NCBI GenBank assembly: GCA_040508545.1
Contig: JBEVMR010000001.1
Coordinates: forward strand, 1 to 34,115
Direction of reading: 5' to 3'
Origin: VRUE01 sp040508545
GTDB lineage: Bacteria > Actinomycetota > Thermoleophilia > Solirubrobacterales > 70-9
DNA length: 34,115 nucleotides
Under the pieces are notes generated by a model. It was given only the letters and a program-made list of their open reading frames with translations, had not been told where the DNA came from and searched no databases. This document shows, piece after piece, positions 15,061 through 24,087 of the stretch. How positions within the stretch are numbered: the stretch's first letter is position 1; every line of letters begins with the position of its first letter. Both the position numbers and the translations under genes were made by a program.

Positions 15061-17610
15061 CTACTCATACTGCAGAGCACGAAGCACATCGAGGCGCGAA
15101 GCGCGCCTGGCGGGAGGAACCGCGGCGAGGACTCCGGCAAAGGCGGCGAAGACCAGCATCACGATCAGCTGCCCGACCGGATAGGAGAGGGTGAAGCCTT
15201 CGTCCTTCAGCGGCTGCGCGATCAGCGCCGCGAAGATCACCCCGATCACCATGCCTAGCAGCGCCCCGATCAGCGCCGTGATCACCGCCTCGTAGCGGAT
15301 CATCGTCCGAACCTGGCGCCGCGACATGCCGATCGCCCGCAGCATGCCGAGCTCCCGCGTGCGCTCGTGGATCGAGAGCGCCAGCGTGTTGGCGATGCCG
15401 AACAGGGAGACGATCACCGCCAGCGCCAGCAGGGCGTAGATCAGGCCGAGCAGTTGGTTGATCTGTTCTTCCTGGTTTTCCTTCAGTTCCTGCTGGTTGC
15501 GCACCTCGACCACCGGAAACTCGCGGTCCATCGCCTTGATCAAGGCCGCTTGGACCCTTTCTGCGTTCGCGCCCGGCGCCAGCTTGACGAAGTCGAAAAT
15601 GTCGTCGCTCTGGTCGAAGGCCCGTGCCATCAGGGGCTGGGTGACGATCGCCGAGCCGAGCAGTTCCGCCTTGTCTTCGAACTCACCGACGACCGTGAGA
15701 TTGGGCCGCGCTCCGATCTGGGTCAAGAAGCGCACCTCGTCGCCTCGCTCGAGGCCGTTGTCAGAGGCGAGGGACTTGTCGACGATCATTTCGCGGTCGG
15801 AGAGCCGTCTCAGAGTCTCCGGCCCACCCTCGGTCCAATCGATGCTCAGCACGGCGCCAGCGTCGGGGGCCAGTGCCGAGACACGCTCCTTGCCCCCTCC
15901 GTCAACCAACTTCGCCTGCGCGGTGCGCACGGTCGAGACCAGGCCGACACCGGGCACCTGGCGGGCGACCTCGGCAGCACGAGGCGAGATCGGCGAGAAG
16001 CCATCGGAGTTCTGCAGCACGAGCTCGCCCTGGAAGCTCTCGTCGACCGCGGTGGCGATCGAGCTCTTGATGCCGGCGGCGAAGACGGTGACGAAGGCGA
16101 CGACGGCGAGGCCGATCATCAGCGCCGCCGCGGTGACGGCGGTGCGAGCGGGGTTACGCTGCGTGTTCTCGCGGGCAAGGCGGCCGATGAGGCGGCGCAC
16201 CATCTCCAGCGGCCGTCCCGCGAGCGAGGCCAGCGGCCGCACCAGCCGGGGGCTGAAGAGCGAGACGCCGAGCAGCACGGCGACCGCGCCGATGCCCAGC
16301 CGCGCGGCAGCCCCACCGCCGCCCGATCCGCCGAAGAGGCCGGCCAGCACCATCGCCAGCCCGCCGACGCTGAGCAGCACGGCAAGCGCCACGACGACGA
16401 TGCCACGCCTGCGGCTCTGCGGCAGCTCGAGTGCCAGCAGGGCAGCGATCGGGGGTACGCGGGTCGCTCGCAGCGCGGGGATAAGCGAGGAGACGAGGGT
16501 GACGCCGATCCCGATCAGCAGCGAGACGACAATCGTGCGGTCCTTCGTCACCAGTGAGGTGGTCGGCAGGTCGATCCCGATCGCGACGAAGAGCGCGTTG
16601 AGGCCGACGGCAATCGCGTAGCCGCCGGCGAGCCCGAGCAGGGCGCCGATAACGCCGATCGCCAGCGCCTCGACCACGACCGAGCTGAGGATCTGGCCGC
16701 GACCGGCGCCGAGAGTGCGCAGCATGCCGAACTCTTTGATCCGCTGGGCAACGGTGATCGAGAACGTGTTGAAGATCAGGAAGGCGCCGACGAAAAGGGC
16801 GACGAAGGCGAAGACGAGTAGCGCGATCCGCAGGAAGCCGATGTCTTCGCGGATCTGGTCGGAGTTGCGTTTGGCGTTCTGCTTGGCGGTCTCGACGAGC
16901 AGGTCCGGCGGCGTGACTTCGCCGACCCGCCGCGCAAGCGTGGCTTCGCTGACGCCCTCCTCGGCCGCGATCAGGATCTGGTCGAATTCGCCGCGCTCGT
17001 CGGTGATCCGCTGGGCCTCGGGCAGGATCAGCCCGGCCGAGCTGGCGCCGCCGAAGGAGGCCTCGCCGAGCTTGGTCAGCCCGACGATCCGGTAACCGGT
17101 GACCCGTTCGACCGATGCCAGCTTGAGCGTGTCGCCGATTGCGAGGCCGGCCTCTTCGGCGGCGCTCTCGTCAAGCGACACTTCCCTGGCGGTTCGCGGC
17201 GGCCGGCCCTCTACGTAGGTCTGCGTTTCCAACTCCTCAGGCAGGATCGAGGTGATGAACTTGGGCGCGAACTGGTTGCCGATCTCTTCGTTCTCCTCGT
17301 CGAAGAAGGCCCCCACGGTGAGAATCTGCCCAGTCGCGAGCCGCACGCCGTCCACCCGCCGCACCTTCGGGAGCACGCTTGCCTTGAAGCTCGGCGTCTC
17401 GCCGCTTTCCTGGCGAACCTCCTCTTTCGCGGTGATCACGACGCTCGTCTTCGCCAGCGAGTCTTCGAAGATTTCGTCGAAGGCGGCGAAGGTCGTGTCG
17501 GTGAGGATGTAGGTGCCGGCGACGAAGGCGACGCCGATCACCACCGCCAGGATCGTGGTCAGGGCGCGGATGCGGCGCGCCCAGAGGCTCTTGAGGGCGA
17601 GGCCGGTCAC
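15061..17610 (-). CDS. ABC transporter permease, MacB/FtsX type with two FtsX domains
   Basis: Permease of 849 residues, the fused two-domain type that moves lipids, lipoproteins or peptides out of the membrane. TM1 lies at about 15-38 (TILAVVIGVAFVAGTYIL), followed by an extracellular MacB-like core domain. A first FtsX block of three helices spans about 265-390, more helices occupy 400-460 and about 495-520, a second extracellular domain follows, and a final FtsX block spans about 720-840 (HERTRELGMLRAIGMSRRQV). The GTG start lies 10 nt after the stop of the ATPase gene, so they form one operon. The substrate is unknown. Confidence 0.93.
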   Translation of the reverse strand: MTGLALKSLWARRIRALTTILAVVIGVAFVAGTYILTDTTFAAFDEIFEDSLAKTSVVITAKEEVRQESGETPSFKASVLPKVRRVDGVRLATGQILTVGAFFDEENEEIGNQFAPKFITSILPEELETQTYVEGRPPRTAREVSLDESAAEEAGLAIGDTLKLASVERVTGYRIVGLTKLGEASFGGASSAGLILPEAQRITDERGEFDQILIAAEEGVSEATLARRVGEVTPPDLLVETAKQNAKRNSDQIREDIGFLRIALLVFAFVALFVGAFLIFNTFSITVAQRIKEFGMLRTLGAGRGQILSSVVVEALAIGVIGALLGLAGGYAIAVGLNALFVAIGIDLPTTSLVTKDRTIVVSLLIGIGVTLVSSLIPALRATRVPPIAALLALELPQSRRRGIVVVALAVLLSVGGLAMVLAGLFGGSGGGGAAARLGIGAVAVLLGVSLFSPRLVRPLASLAGRPLEMVRRLIGRLARENTQRNPARTAVTAAALMIGLAVVAFVTVFAAGIKSSIATAVDESFQGELVLQNSDGFSPISPRAAEVARQVPGVGLVSTVRTAQAKLVDGGGKERVSALAPDAGAVLSIDWTEGGPETLRRLSDREMIVDKSLASDNGLERGDEVRFLTQIGARPNLTVVGEFEDKAELLGSAIVTQPLMARAFDQSDDIFDFVKLAPGANAERVQAALIKAMDREFPVVEVRNQQELKENQEEQINQLLGLIYALLALAVIVSLFGIANTLALSIHERTRELGMLRAIGMSRRQVRTMIRYEAVITALIGALLGMVIGVIFAALIAQPLKDEGFTLSYPVGQLIVMLVFAAFAGVLAAVPPARRASRLDVLRALQYE

Positions 17611-17620
17611 AGGCGGGCCG

Positions 17621-18352
17621 TCAGTCGATCGTCTTCATCAGCTCGATCACCTCGTCGGCCGAGCCGGGAGCGGCGTCGTGGACGACCTTCCCGTCGCGAA
17701 GCGTGATCAGCCGGTCGGCGTGGGCGGCGGCGGCCGGATCGTGGGTGACCATGATCACCGTCTGGCCGAACTCGTCGACCGCCTGCCGCAGCAAGCGCAG
17801 CACGTCGGCGCTCGCTTTCGAGTCGAGGTTGCCGGTCGGCTCGTCGGCGAAGACGACAGCCGGTTTGGAGACCAGGGCGCGGGCGACGGCGACGCGCTGC
17901 TGCTGGCCGCCCGAGAGCTCGGCGGGGCGATGGGTGCGCCGATCCTCGAGGCCGACCGTGCGCACCAGCTGGTCGAGCCAGGCGGCGTCGGGCTTGCGGC
18001 CGGCGATCGAGAGCGGCAGCACGAGGTTCTCCTCGGCGGTGAGAACCGGCAGCAGGTTGAAGAACTGGAAGACGAAGCCGAGCTTGTCGCGGCGCAGCTT
18101 GGTCAGCTCGCCGTCGTCGAGGGCGGTGATCTCCTCGCCGTCGAGGACGACCGTGCCGGCAGTCGGCTTGTCGAGGCCGGCGAGGATGTGCATCAGGGTC
18201 GACTTTCCCGACCCTGACGGTCCCATGATCGCGGTGAAGCGTCCCGCGTCGAAGCCCGTGCTGACGTCGACCAGCGCGTCGACCGCCGCCTCGCCCTCTC
18301 CGTAGCGGCGCGAGACGTCCGTTGCGATCACGACCTGCCCGTTCTGGCTCAT
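17621..18352 (-). CDS. ABC transporter ATP-binding protein (LolD/MacB type)
   Basis: ATPase partner of the downstream FtsX-type permease, 243 residues. The Walker A GPSGSGKST is at 44-52, the Q-loop lies in GFVFQFFNLLP, the signature is LSGGQQQR, and Walker B is VVFADEPTGNLDSK, the typical MacB/LolD form. The H-loop is VTHD. The ATG at 18352 is chosen because family similarity begins right after it; a longer GTG start at 18406 is possible but adds 18 residues unlike the family. The 73 nt upstream are shared with the divergent HAD gene. Confidence 0.94.
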   Translation of the reverse strand: MSQNGQVVIATDVSRRYGEGEAAVDALVDVSTGFDAGRFTAIMGPSGSGKSTLMHILAGLDKPTAGTVVLDGEEITALDDGELTKLRRDKLGFVFQFFNLLPVLTAEENLVLPLSIAGRKPDAAWLDQLVRTVGLEDRRTHRPAELSGGQQQRVAVARALVSKPAVVFADEPTGNLDSKASADVLRLLRQAVDEFGQTVIMVTHDPAAAAHADRLITLRDGKVVHDAAPGSADEVIELMKTID

Positions 18353-18425
18353 CGCTTGGCACCGTATCGAGATGATCGAGCGAGCGGACTGAACCACTGC
18401 TCTCACCTAATAGCCTGCCCCCGAC

Positions 18426-19211
18426 ATGGGGGCCGCGGATGAACTCGACGGATTGCTGGTCGATCTCGACGGGGTCGTCTGGGTCGGGCGCGAGCTCGTA
18501 CCGGGGTCGGCGGAGGCGCTGCGCGCGCTGTCCGACGCGGGCATCGAGATCGTCTTCGTCACCAACAACCCGGGCAAGCCGGCCGGCGAGTACGCGCGGC
18601 GGCTAAACGAGGCCGGCGTCGAGGTCGGTCCCGACCGGATCGTCACCGCCGGCGAAGCCACGGCCGGGCTTGCGGCTGAGCACGTAGGGACCGGCCGCAC
18701 GGCGTTCGCGATCGGCGCCCCGGCCTTCCACGAGACGATCGCCGCCGCCGGCCTGAGGCTGCTCGAGGGCGAGGCCGGGCGTGAGGCGGACGCGGTGCTG
18801 GTCTCCGGACACCGTGGCTTCGACTACGACGAGCTGCTGACGGCGACGCTGGCGCTGCAGCGTGGCGCAGCGCTCTTCGCGACCAGCCGCGACCCTACCC
18901 TGCCGATGCCGGGCGGGCCCTGGCCCGGGACGGGAGCCGTGCTCGCCGCGGTCGAGACGGCTAGCGGGGCGACGGCGGAGATCGGCGGCAAGCCGGAGGC
19001 CCACCTGTTCGAGATGGCCCGCGAGCGGATCGGCGGCGCGGAGCGGGTCGCGATGGTCGGCGACCGGGTCTCCTCCGACGTCGAGGGAGGGCGGCGGGCG
19101 GGCCTGGAGACGATCCTCGTCCTGAGCGGGGCGACCTCGCGGGAGGAGGCGGCGACCGCGGTGCCCGCGCCCGACCGCGTCGTCGAGAGCCTCGCCGCCC
19201 TGGTCTCGTGA
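18426..19211 (+). CDS. HAD-IIA family phosphatase (NagD-like)
   Basis: Haloacid-dehalogenase superfamily phosphatase of 261 residues. Motif I is DLDGVVW at 13-19 (nucleophile D13, acid D15), motif II is VTNNPGK, motif III lysine is in GGKPEAHLF, and motif IV is GDRVSSDV. The cap insert lies between motifs II and III, as in NagD and 4-nitrophenylphosphatase/phosphoglycolate phosphatases. The substrate is probably a small phosphoester but cannot be fixed from sequence. The stop overlaps the GTG start of the MFS gene by 4 nt, so the two are coupled. Confidence 0.91.
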   Translation: MGAADELDGLLVDLDGVVWVGRELVPGSAEALRALSDAGIEIVFVTNNPGKPAGEYARRLNEAGVEVGPDRIVTAGEATAGLAAEHVGTGRTAFAIGAPAFHETIAAAGLRLLEGEAGREADAVLVSGHRGFDYDELLTATLALQRGAALFATSRDPTLPMPGGPWPGTGAVLAAVETASGATAEIGGKPEAHLFEMARERIGGAERVAMVGDRVSSDVEGGRRAGLETILVLSGATSREEAATAVPAPDRVVESLAALVS

Positions 19212-20380
19212 GCGCCGCCGCGACGCCCCCGGTGGCGCGGCCCGGCGTCGCCTTCGCCGGCGTCTTCGCCGTCACCTTCTCCGGCCTGCTCGCCGTCGGA
19301 GCGGTGCTGCCGGTCCTGCCGCGCTACGTGCACGGCCCGCTCGACGGCGGCGACATCGCCGTCGGCATCGTGATCGGCTCCTACGCCGTAACCGGGCTGC
19401 TGCTGCGCCCTTTTGCCGGCCGCCTCGCCGACCGCCGCGGCCGCAAGTCGACCGTCCTGCTCGGCTCCTTCCTGGTCGCCGTCGCCGGCTTCCTCTACCT
19501 GCTGCCGCTGGGCATCCCTGGGCTGGTCGGCGCCCGGCTCCTGCTCGGGGCCGGCGAGGGCACCGTCTTCACGGCGGGCTCGGCCTGGATCGTCGACATC
19601 GCGCCGCCGGAGCGCCGCGGGCGGGTGATCGGCCTCTACGGGCTCGCGGTCTGGTCGGGGCTCAGCATCGGGCCACTGGTCGGCGAGGTACTCCTCAACG
19701 TTTCCGGCTACACGCTGGTCTGGCTCTTCGCCGGGGCCGCGCCGCTGGTCGGCGCGCTGATCGCACTGCGCCTGCCGGACCCATTCCACCCCAAGCCCGC
19801 CGAGGACGAGCACCAACCGTTGATCGCCCGCGAGGCGATCCGGCCGGGGACCGCGCTCGCCCTCGCCTCGCTCGGCTACGCCACCGTCGCCTCCTTCGTC
19901 GTCCTCCACCTCGACGCGCGCGGAGTCGGCCACGGCGCCGTCGTCTTCGGCGTCTTCGCGACGATGGTGGTCCTCACCCGCCTGGTCGGCGGCGACCTCC
20001 CCGATCGCGTCGGCCCGCTCCGGGTGGCGATCGTCGCGGCAATCGTCGAGGCGATCGGCCTGGCGACGATGGGGGTCGCCCACAGCCTCGGCGTGGCGAT
20101 CGCCGGCGCCCTGGCGATGGGCGCCGCCTTCTCGCTGCTCTACCCCTCGCTCTCGCTGATCGTCGTCGGCCGCGTGCCCGAGACGCGGCGCGGCGCGGCG
20201 CTGGGCACCTTCACCGCCTTCTTCGACGCCGGCATCGGTTTCGGCGCGCCGCTGGCCGGCATCGCCGCGGCGCTGACCGACTACGAGGGCGCCTTCCTCT
20301 TCTCCGCCGTGATCGCCCTTGTCGCGGTGGCAACGATCGCCTTCGCGGTCCCAACCCGAAGGCGGCCCCTACCCGCCTGA
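19208..20380 (+). CDS. Major facilitator superfamily transporter
   Basis: Twelve-helix secondary transporter of 390 residues. The loop 2-3 signature is GRLADRRGRK at about 73-82. GAGEGTVFTAGSAWIVDIAPPERRGRVIGLYGL is the usual second-half-of-domain-1 stretch of drug-efflux MFS proteins. A central cytoplasmic loop lies at about 195-215, with LPDRVGPLR replacing motif A in domain 2. The GTG start overlaps the preceding HAD gene. It converges on the thioesterase gene with a gap of 10 nt. The substrate is unknown; efflux of a small hydrophobic compound is most likely. Confidence 0.92.
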   Translation: MSAAATPPVARPGVAFAGVFAVTFSGLLAVGAVLPVLPRYVHGPLDGGDIAVGIVIGSYAVTGLLLRPFAGRLADRRGRKSTVLLGSFLVAVAGFLYLLPLGIPGLVGARLLLGAGEGTVFTAGSAWIVDIAPPERRGRVIGLYGLAVWSGLSIGPLVGEVLLNVSGYTLVWLFAGAAPLVGALIALRLPDPFHPKPAEDEHQPLIAREAIRPGTALALASLGYATVASFVVLHLDARGVGHGAVVFGVFATMVVLTRLVGGDLPDRVGPLRVAIVAAIVEAIGLATMGVAHSLGVAIAGALAMGAAFSLLYPSLSLIVVGRVPETRRGAALGTFTAFFDAGIGFGAPLAGIAAALTDYEGAFLFSAVIALVAVATIAFAVPTRRRPLPA

Positions 20381-20390
20381 AGTTGGTGCC

Positions 20391-21182
20391 TCAGCGTTCG
20401 GCTATCAGCAGCGCTTGGGCGGCGCGGCCGATGCGGCCGCGCTCGTCCGAGAGCACCGACTCTGCAGTCCCGATCCCGTTGGGCTGAGGGAGGGTGACCG
20501 CGTCGACGCAGACCCACTCGCCCTCCGGCATGCGCTCCAGGTAGACGCTGAGATCGACGTTGATGAAGAGGAAGCGGCTCCAGTCGAGCACGGCGCTGAT
20601 CCCGTTGCCGACGTCGGCGGCGACGAGGGTGCGCTGCAGCGGGCTCGGCTCCTCACCGGCGACGAGCTGGCAGCCCATCCGCATCCAAACGGTCGCCGGC
20701 CCGGGCTCGCGAAAGCCACCGCCGACCGATCGCCACTCCATCGCCGTGTGGTAGCCGACGTCCTGGCCGGTCGAGAAGAACTCCGGCTTGCCGCCCTCCT
20801 CCGGCCCCGGCGGCGCCGCCGGCGTAGTGAGCACCTCAGCGGGAATCTCGATCTCGCCGCTGCGGATCCGCCAGGCCCGAGCGACCATCAGTGGCCCGTC
20901 TTCGCCGGAGAGAGTGGCCTCGATCATCTGCACCGACCGCCCCGGCCGCACCATCTGCGCCTCAACCCGCATCGGCCCAATAGGCACCGGCTTCAGGATC
21001 TCGAACGTAACTCTCGCGACCTGGAAGCCATCAGCGCCCTCGACCCCCTCGATAGCTCGTCCCAACAAAGCTGACGGAGGACCGGCGTGCTGCGCCCCCG
21101 GATCCCATGGACCCCTGGTCAGCTCAGTTGCGACGAACTCATCGCCAGCTTTTTCGTAGAAGGCTCCTGACACGCTCGGCAT
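20391..21182 (-). CDS. Acyl-CoA thioesterase-like double-hotdog protein
   Basis: Thioesterase-family protein (TesB-like, 4HBT_3 type) of 263 residues with two hotdog halves. The N-terminal half has TRGPWDPGAQHAGPPSALLGRAIE, the helix region with the conserved HAGPP turn. The C-terminal half has NVDLSVYLERMPEGEWVCVDA, typical of the second hotdog. It would hydrolyse or bind an acyl-CoA. The ATG at 21182 fits the family start. It converges on the MFS gene. On its 5' side is the palindrome at 21188-21311, which separates it from msrB. The acyl substrate is not known. Confidence 0.82.
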   Translation of the reverse strand: MPSVSGAFYEKAGDEFVATELTRGPWDPGAQHAGPPSALLGRAIEGVEGADGFQVARVTFEILKPVPIGPMRVEAQMVRPGRSVQMIEATLSGEDGPLMVARAWRIRSGEIEIPAEVLTTPAAPPGPEEGGKPEFFSTGQDVGYHTAMEWRSVGGGFREPGPATVWMRMGCQLVAGEEPSPLQRTLVAADVGNGISAVLDWSRFLFINVDLSVYLERMPEGEWVCVDAVTLPQPNGIGTAESVLSDERGRIGRAAQALLIAER

Positions 21183-21187
21183 CGTAT

Positions 21188-21311
21188 GGGCGTCGGGAGT
21201 CGCCTCGAGAGTGCCTCGCTGTTCGGCACCGCGGAGTGATTCAGCCGCGAAGCGGCACCAAATTCGTCGCCGCAGGCGACATAGGCACTGTCGAGGCGAC
21301 TCCCGACGCCC
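21188..21311. repeat. Large palindrome with inner hairpins between thioesterase and msrB
   Basis: Arms 21188-21216 and 21283-21311 are complementary at 28 of 29 positions (mismatch 21209/21290). The 66-nt centre holds two more perfect hairpins: GCCGC/GCGGC around GAA (21244-21256) and GTCGCC/GGCGAC around GCA (21266-21280). The whole would form a cloverleaf-like RNA or a DNA cruciform. It fills the space between the divergent thioesterase start (21182) and msrB start (21326), so both promoters must lie within or across it. Confidence 0.8.
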
Positions 21312-21325
21312 TCTACCCTTGGCTA

Positions 21326-21718
<393 letters not shown>

Positions 21719-21723
21719 AGCTC

Positions 21724-21741
21724 GGGGCTAGCTCGAGCCCC
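21724..21741. terminator. Possible bidirectional terminator hairpin
   Basis: GGGGCT (21724-21729) pairs with AGCCCC (21736-21741) around a 6-nt loop. It sits between the msrB stop (21718) and the last codons of the converging response regulator (stop 21728-21730). There is no T-run. Confidence 0.4.
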
Positions 21742-22381
21742 CGACCGCGCCGAGGTAGCTGAACTTGACAGCGAGCGCGACGGCCTCGGTGCGGGTGTCG
21801 ACTTCGAGCTTTTTGATTGCGTTGCGGACGTGGGTGTGGACGGTGGCCGGGCTGAGGCCGAGCCGTTCGGCGATCTCTTTCACCCGCAATCCCTCGGCGA
21901 GCAACTCGAGGATCTGCCGCTCACGCGGCGAGAGCAGCAGCAGCTTCTCCACCTCCGAGGGCTTGCCGCCGGCGAAGTCGCCGCCGAGGAAGGTGCCGCC
22001 GCCGGTGACTGCTTTGACGGCGCGGGCGATGTCCTCCGCCGGAGCGGACTTCAAGACGTAGCCGGAGGCGCCTGCGCGCAGCGCGAGGGCCAGCAGGTCG
22101 GGCTGGGCGTGCGCCGTGAAGATGATCACTTTGGTCCGCGGCCGGACCTTGAGCACCTCCTTGGTCGCCTCGATGCCATCGCGCCTGGGCAGCTCGACGT
22201 CGATGATCAGGACGTCGGGTTCGAGCTCTTTGACCACGTCGACGACGTCGCGGCCGTTCGACGCCTCACCGACGATCTGCAGCGCGTTGGTCCCGGCCAT
22301 CCGCGCTTTGATCGCGTCGCGGACGATCTCGTGGTCGTCACACAGAACGACGCGTTTGGCGTCGCGAAGACTGGCGCTCAT
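21728..22381 (-). CDS. NarL/LuxR-type response regulator
   Basis: Two-component response regulator of 217 residues. The receiver domain has acidic residues D15/D16, phosphoacceptor D61 (LIIDVELPRRDG), T89 and K111 (GYVLKSA). The C-terminal LuxR HTH covers about 148-205 (LSPRERQILELLAEGLRVKEIAERLGLSPATVHTHVRNAIKKL). The start overlaps the serS stop (ATGA), so the gene is translated with serS. No histidine kinase is nearby, so its partner must be elsewhere in the genome. Coupling to a tRNA synthetase gene is unusual for a regulator. Confidence 0.93.
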   Translation of the reverse strand: MSASLRDAKRVVLCDDHEIVRDAIKARMAGTNALQIVGEASNGRDVVDVVKELEPDVLIIDVELPRRDGIEATKEVLKVRPRTKVIIFTAHAQPDLLALALRAGASGYVLKSAPAEDIARAVKAVTGGGTFLGGDFAGGKPSEVEKLLLLSPRERQILELLAEGLRVKEIAERLGLSPATVHTHVRNAIKKLEVDTRTEAVALAVKFSYLGAVGGSS

Positions 22382-23649
22382 CTTGCAACGATCCTCTCAG
22401 GGGAGCCATAGGGATACAGAATATTAGGTAGGGTAAAGCCACCTGCTTGGTCTTGGCGGTTCTCTATCAGCGCGATCATCGTCCGTCCCACGGCCACAGC
22501 AGTCCCATTCAGGGTGTGAACCGCCTGGATTGCTTCGTTATCGGCAGGTCGATACCTACAACTGAGGCGACGGGCCTGATAGTCGGTCGTGTTCGAGCAG
22601 GACGTCAGCTCCCGATAGCGGCCCTGGCTCGGGATCCACGCCTCGCAGTCGTACTTCTTCGCCGCCGGCGCGCCGAGATCTCCGGCAGCGACGTTGACCA
22701 CCCGGTAGGGGATCTCCAGCTCGGTGAGGATGCGCTCCTCGATCGCCAGCAGGCGCTCGTGCTCGGCCGCCGACTCTGATGGCTCGACGAACGAGAACAT
22801 CTCGACCTTGTCGAACTGGTGCACGCGGAAGATCCCGCGCGTGTCGCGGCCGGCGGCGCCGGCCTCGCGGCGGAAGCAAGGTGAGAAGCCGGCGTAGCGC
22901 AGCGGCAGCTGCTCGGCCTCGAGGATCTCGCCGGCGTGCAATCCGGCTAGCGCGACCTCCGAGGTGCCGACCAGGAAGAGGTCGTCCTTCGGCATCTCGT
23001 AGATCTGGTCGCGATCGCCGGGCAGGAAGCCGGTCCCGTAGAGCGCCTCTTCGCGGACCAGCACCGGCGGCACCACCGGCTCATGGCCCTCGCCCCGGAC
23101 CAGGTCGAGGGCGTAGCGGACCAGGGCCAGCTCGAGCATGACGAGGTCGCCCTTGAGGTAGGCGAAGCGCGAGCCGGAGAGCCGCGCCGCCGACTCCATG
23201 TCGATCAGGCCCAGCTCGGTGCCGATCTCGAGGTGGTCGCGCGGCTCGAAGTCGAAGCTCGGCCGCTCCCCCACCTCGCGCAGGACGACGGCGTCCTCCT
23301 CGCTCATCCCGTCCGGGGCGTCGGGGTCGGGCAGGTTGGGAAGCGCTGCAGCAACCCGCTCGAGCTCGGCCTCGACCCGCTCGAGCTCGGCCTTGCCGTC
23401 CTCGATCTTCTGCTTCAAGCCCTGCACCGCCGCCATCGGCTCCTCGGCGTCCTCGCCGCGCTGCTTCGCCTCGCCGATCTGCTTGGAGAGGGTCTTGCGC
23501 TCGGCCTGCGCGCCCTCGATCTCGGGCAGCAGCTCGCGTCGCCGCGCATCGAGGGCAAGCAGCGCGTCGACGTCCTCGGCCGCGCCGCGGCGCGCCAATG
23601 CCGCCTTGACCCGCTCGGGGTCGGAGCGGATCAGCTTCAGGTCGAGCAT
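22378..23649 (-). CDS. serS: Seryl-tRNA synthetase
   Basis: Class II synthetase charging tRNA-Ser, 423 residues, the normal bacterial length. The N-terminal coiled-coil arm that reads the tRNA long variable arm lies at about 30-105 (AERKTLSKQIGEAK, then ELERVEAELERV). Motif 2 is FRREAGAAGRDTRG and motif 3 is GTAVAVGRTMIALIENRQ, both with their ATP-binding arginines. RYRELTSCSNTTDYQARRL is a serine-site signature. It lies 12 nt after the cytochrome c gene, and its TGA overlaps the response regulator start. Confidence 0.97.
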   Translation of the reverse strand: MLDLKLIRSDPERVKAALARRGAAEDVDALLALDARRRELLPEIEGAQAERKTLSKQIGEAKQRGEDAEEPMAAVQGLKQKIEDGKAELERVEAELERVAAALPNLPDPDAPDGMSEEDAVVLREVGERPSFDFEPRDHLEIGTELGLIDMESAARLSGSRFAYLKGDLVMLELALVRYALDLVRGEGHEPVVPPVLVREEALYGTGFLPGDRDQIYEMPKDDLFLVGTSEVALAGLHAGEILEAEQLPLRYAGFSPCFRREAGAAGRDTRGIFRVHQFDKVEMFSFVEPSESAAEHERLLAIEERILTELEIPYRVVNVAAGDLGAPAAKKYDCEAWIPSQGRYRELTSCSNTTDYQARRLSCRYRPADNEAIQAVHTLNGTAVAVGRTMIALIENRQDQAGGFTLPNILYPYGSPERIVAR

Positions 23650-23661
23650 CGGGGGCTCCGG

Positions 23662-24057
23662 CTAGGGCGTCTGGCCGGGGCGGGGCGATTCTTCGGCTTC
23701 GCTGCCCGCGTACTTGGCGACGAAGCGGGCCAGCGCTTCGGCCTCCTCGCCGACGACGATGTTCTGGGGCATGATCGCCCCGGAGAAGCCGCCGTTCTGG
23801 ATCGCGAAGAGAGCATCGTCGTAGGTCTCGGTTCGCTGGTCGAGGTTCGGCCCCTGCGTGCGCTCGCTGCGATTGCCGGTCCCCTGCGTGCCCGCCTTGC
23901 TCAGCGTGTGGCAGCCGCTGCAGTGGGTGGAGAAGATCACGGCCCCGTTGTAGTCGGGGTCGTTCTGGGAGACCGAGATGCCCTCCTCGCCGAACCCGCA
24001 GGCGGAGAGGACGAGGACGGCCATGGCGGCCAGGGCTATTGCCAATGCAGGTCGCAC
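23662..24057 (-). CDS. Membrane-anchored (lipoprotein) c-type cytochrome
   Basis: Small mono-haem cytochrome c, 131 residues. The signal peptide ends in a lipobox, LSAC, with the lipidated C20. The haem motif is CSGCH (C46, C49, H50), and M96 in AIMPQN is the likely second axial ligand. The Gln/Arg-rich stretch between (GTGNRSERTQGP) is typical of cytochromes in respiratory chains of Gram-positive bacteria. It starts with GTG and precedes serS by 12 nt. It would act on the outer face of the membrane as an electron carrier. The partner oxidase is not in the window. Confidence 0.9.
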   Translation of the reverse strand: MRPALAIALAAMAVLVLSACGFGEEGISVSQNDPDYNGAVIFSTHCSGCHTLSKAGTQGTGNRSERTQGPNLDQRTETYDDALFAIQNGGFSGAIMPQNIVVGEEAEALARFVAKYAGSEAEESPRPGQTP

Positions 24058-24087
24058 GCGGCGCGCATCATATTGTCCTGCTCAGCT

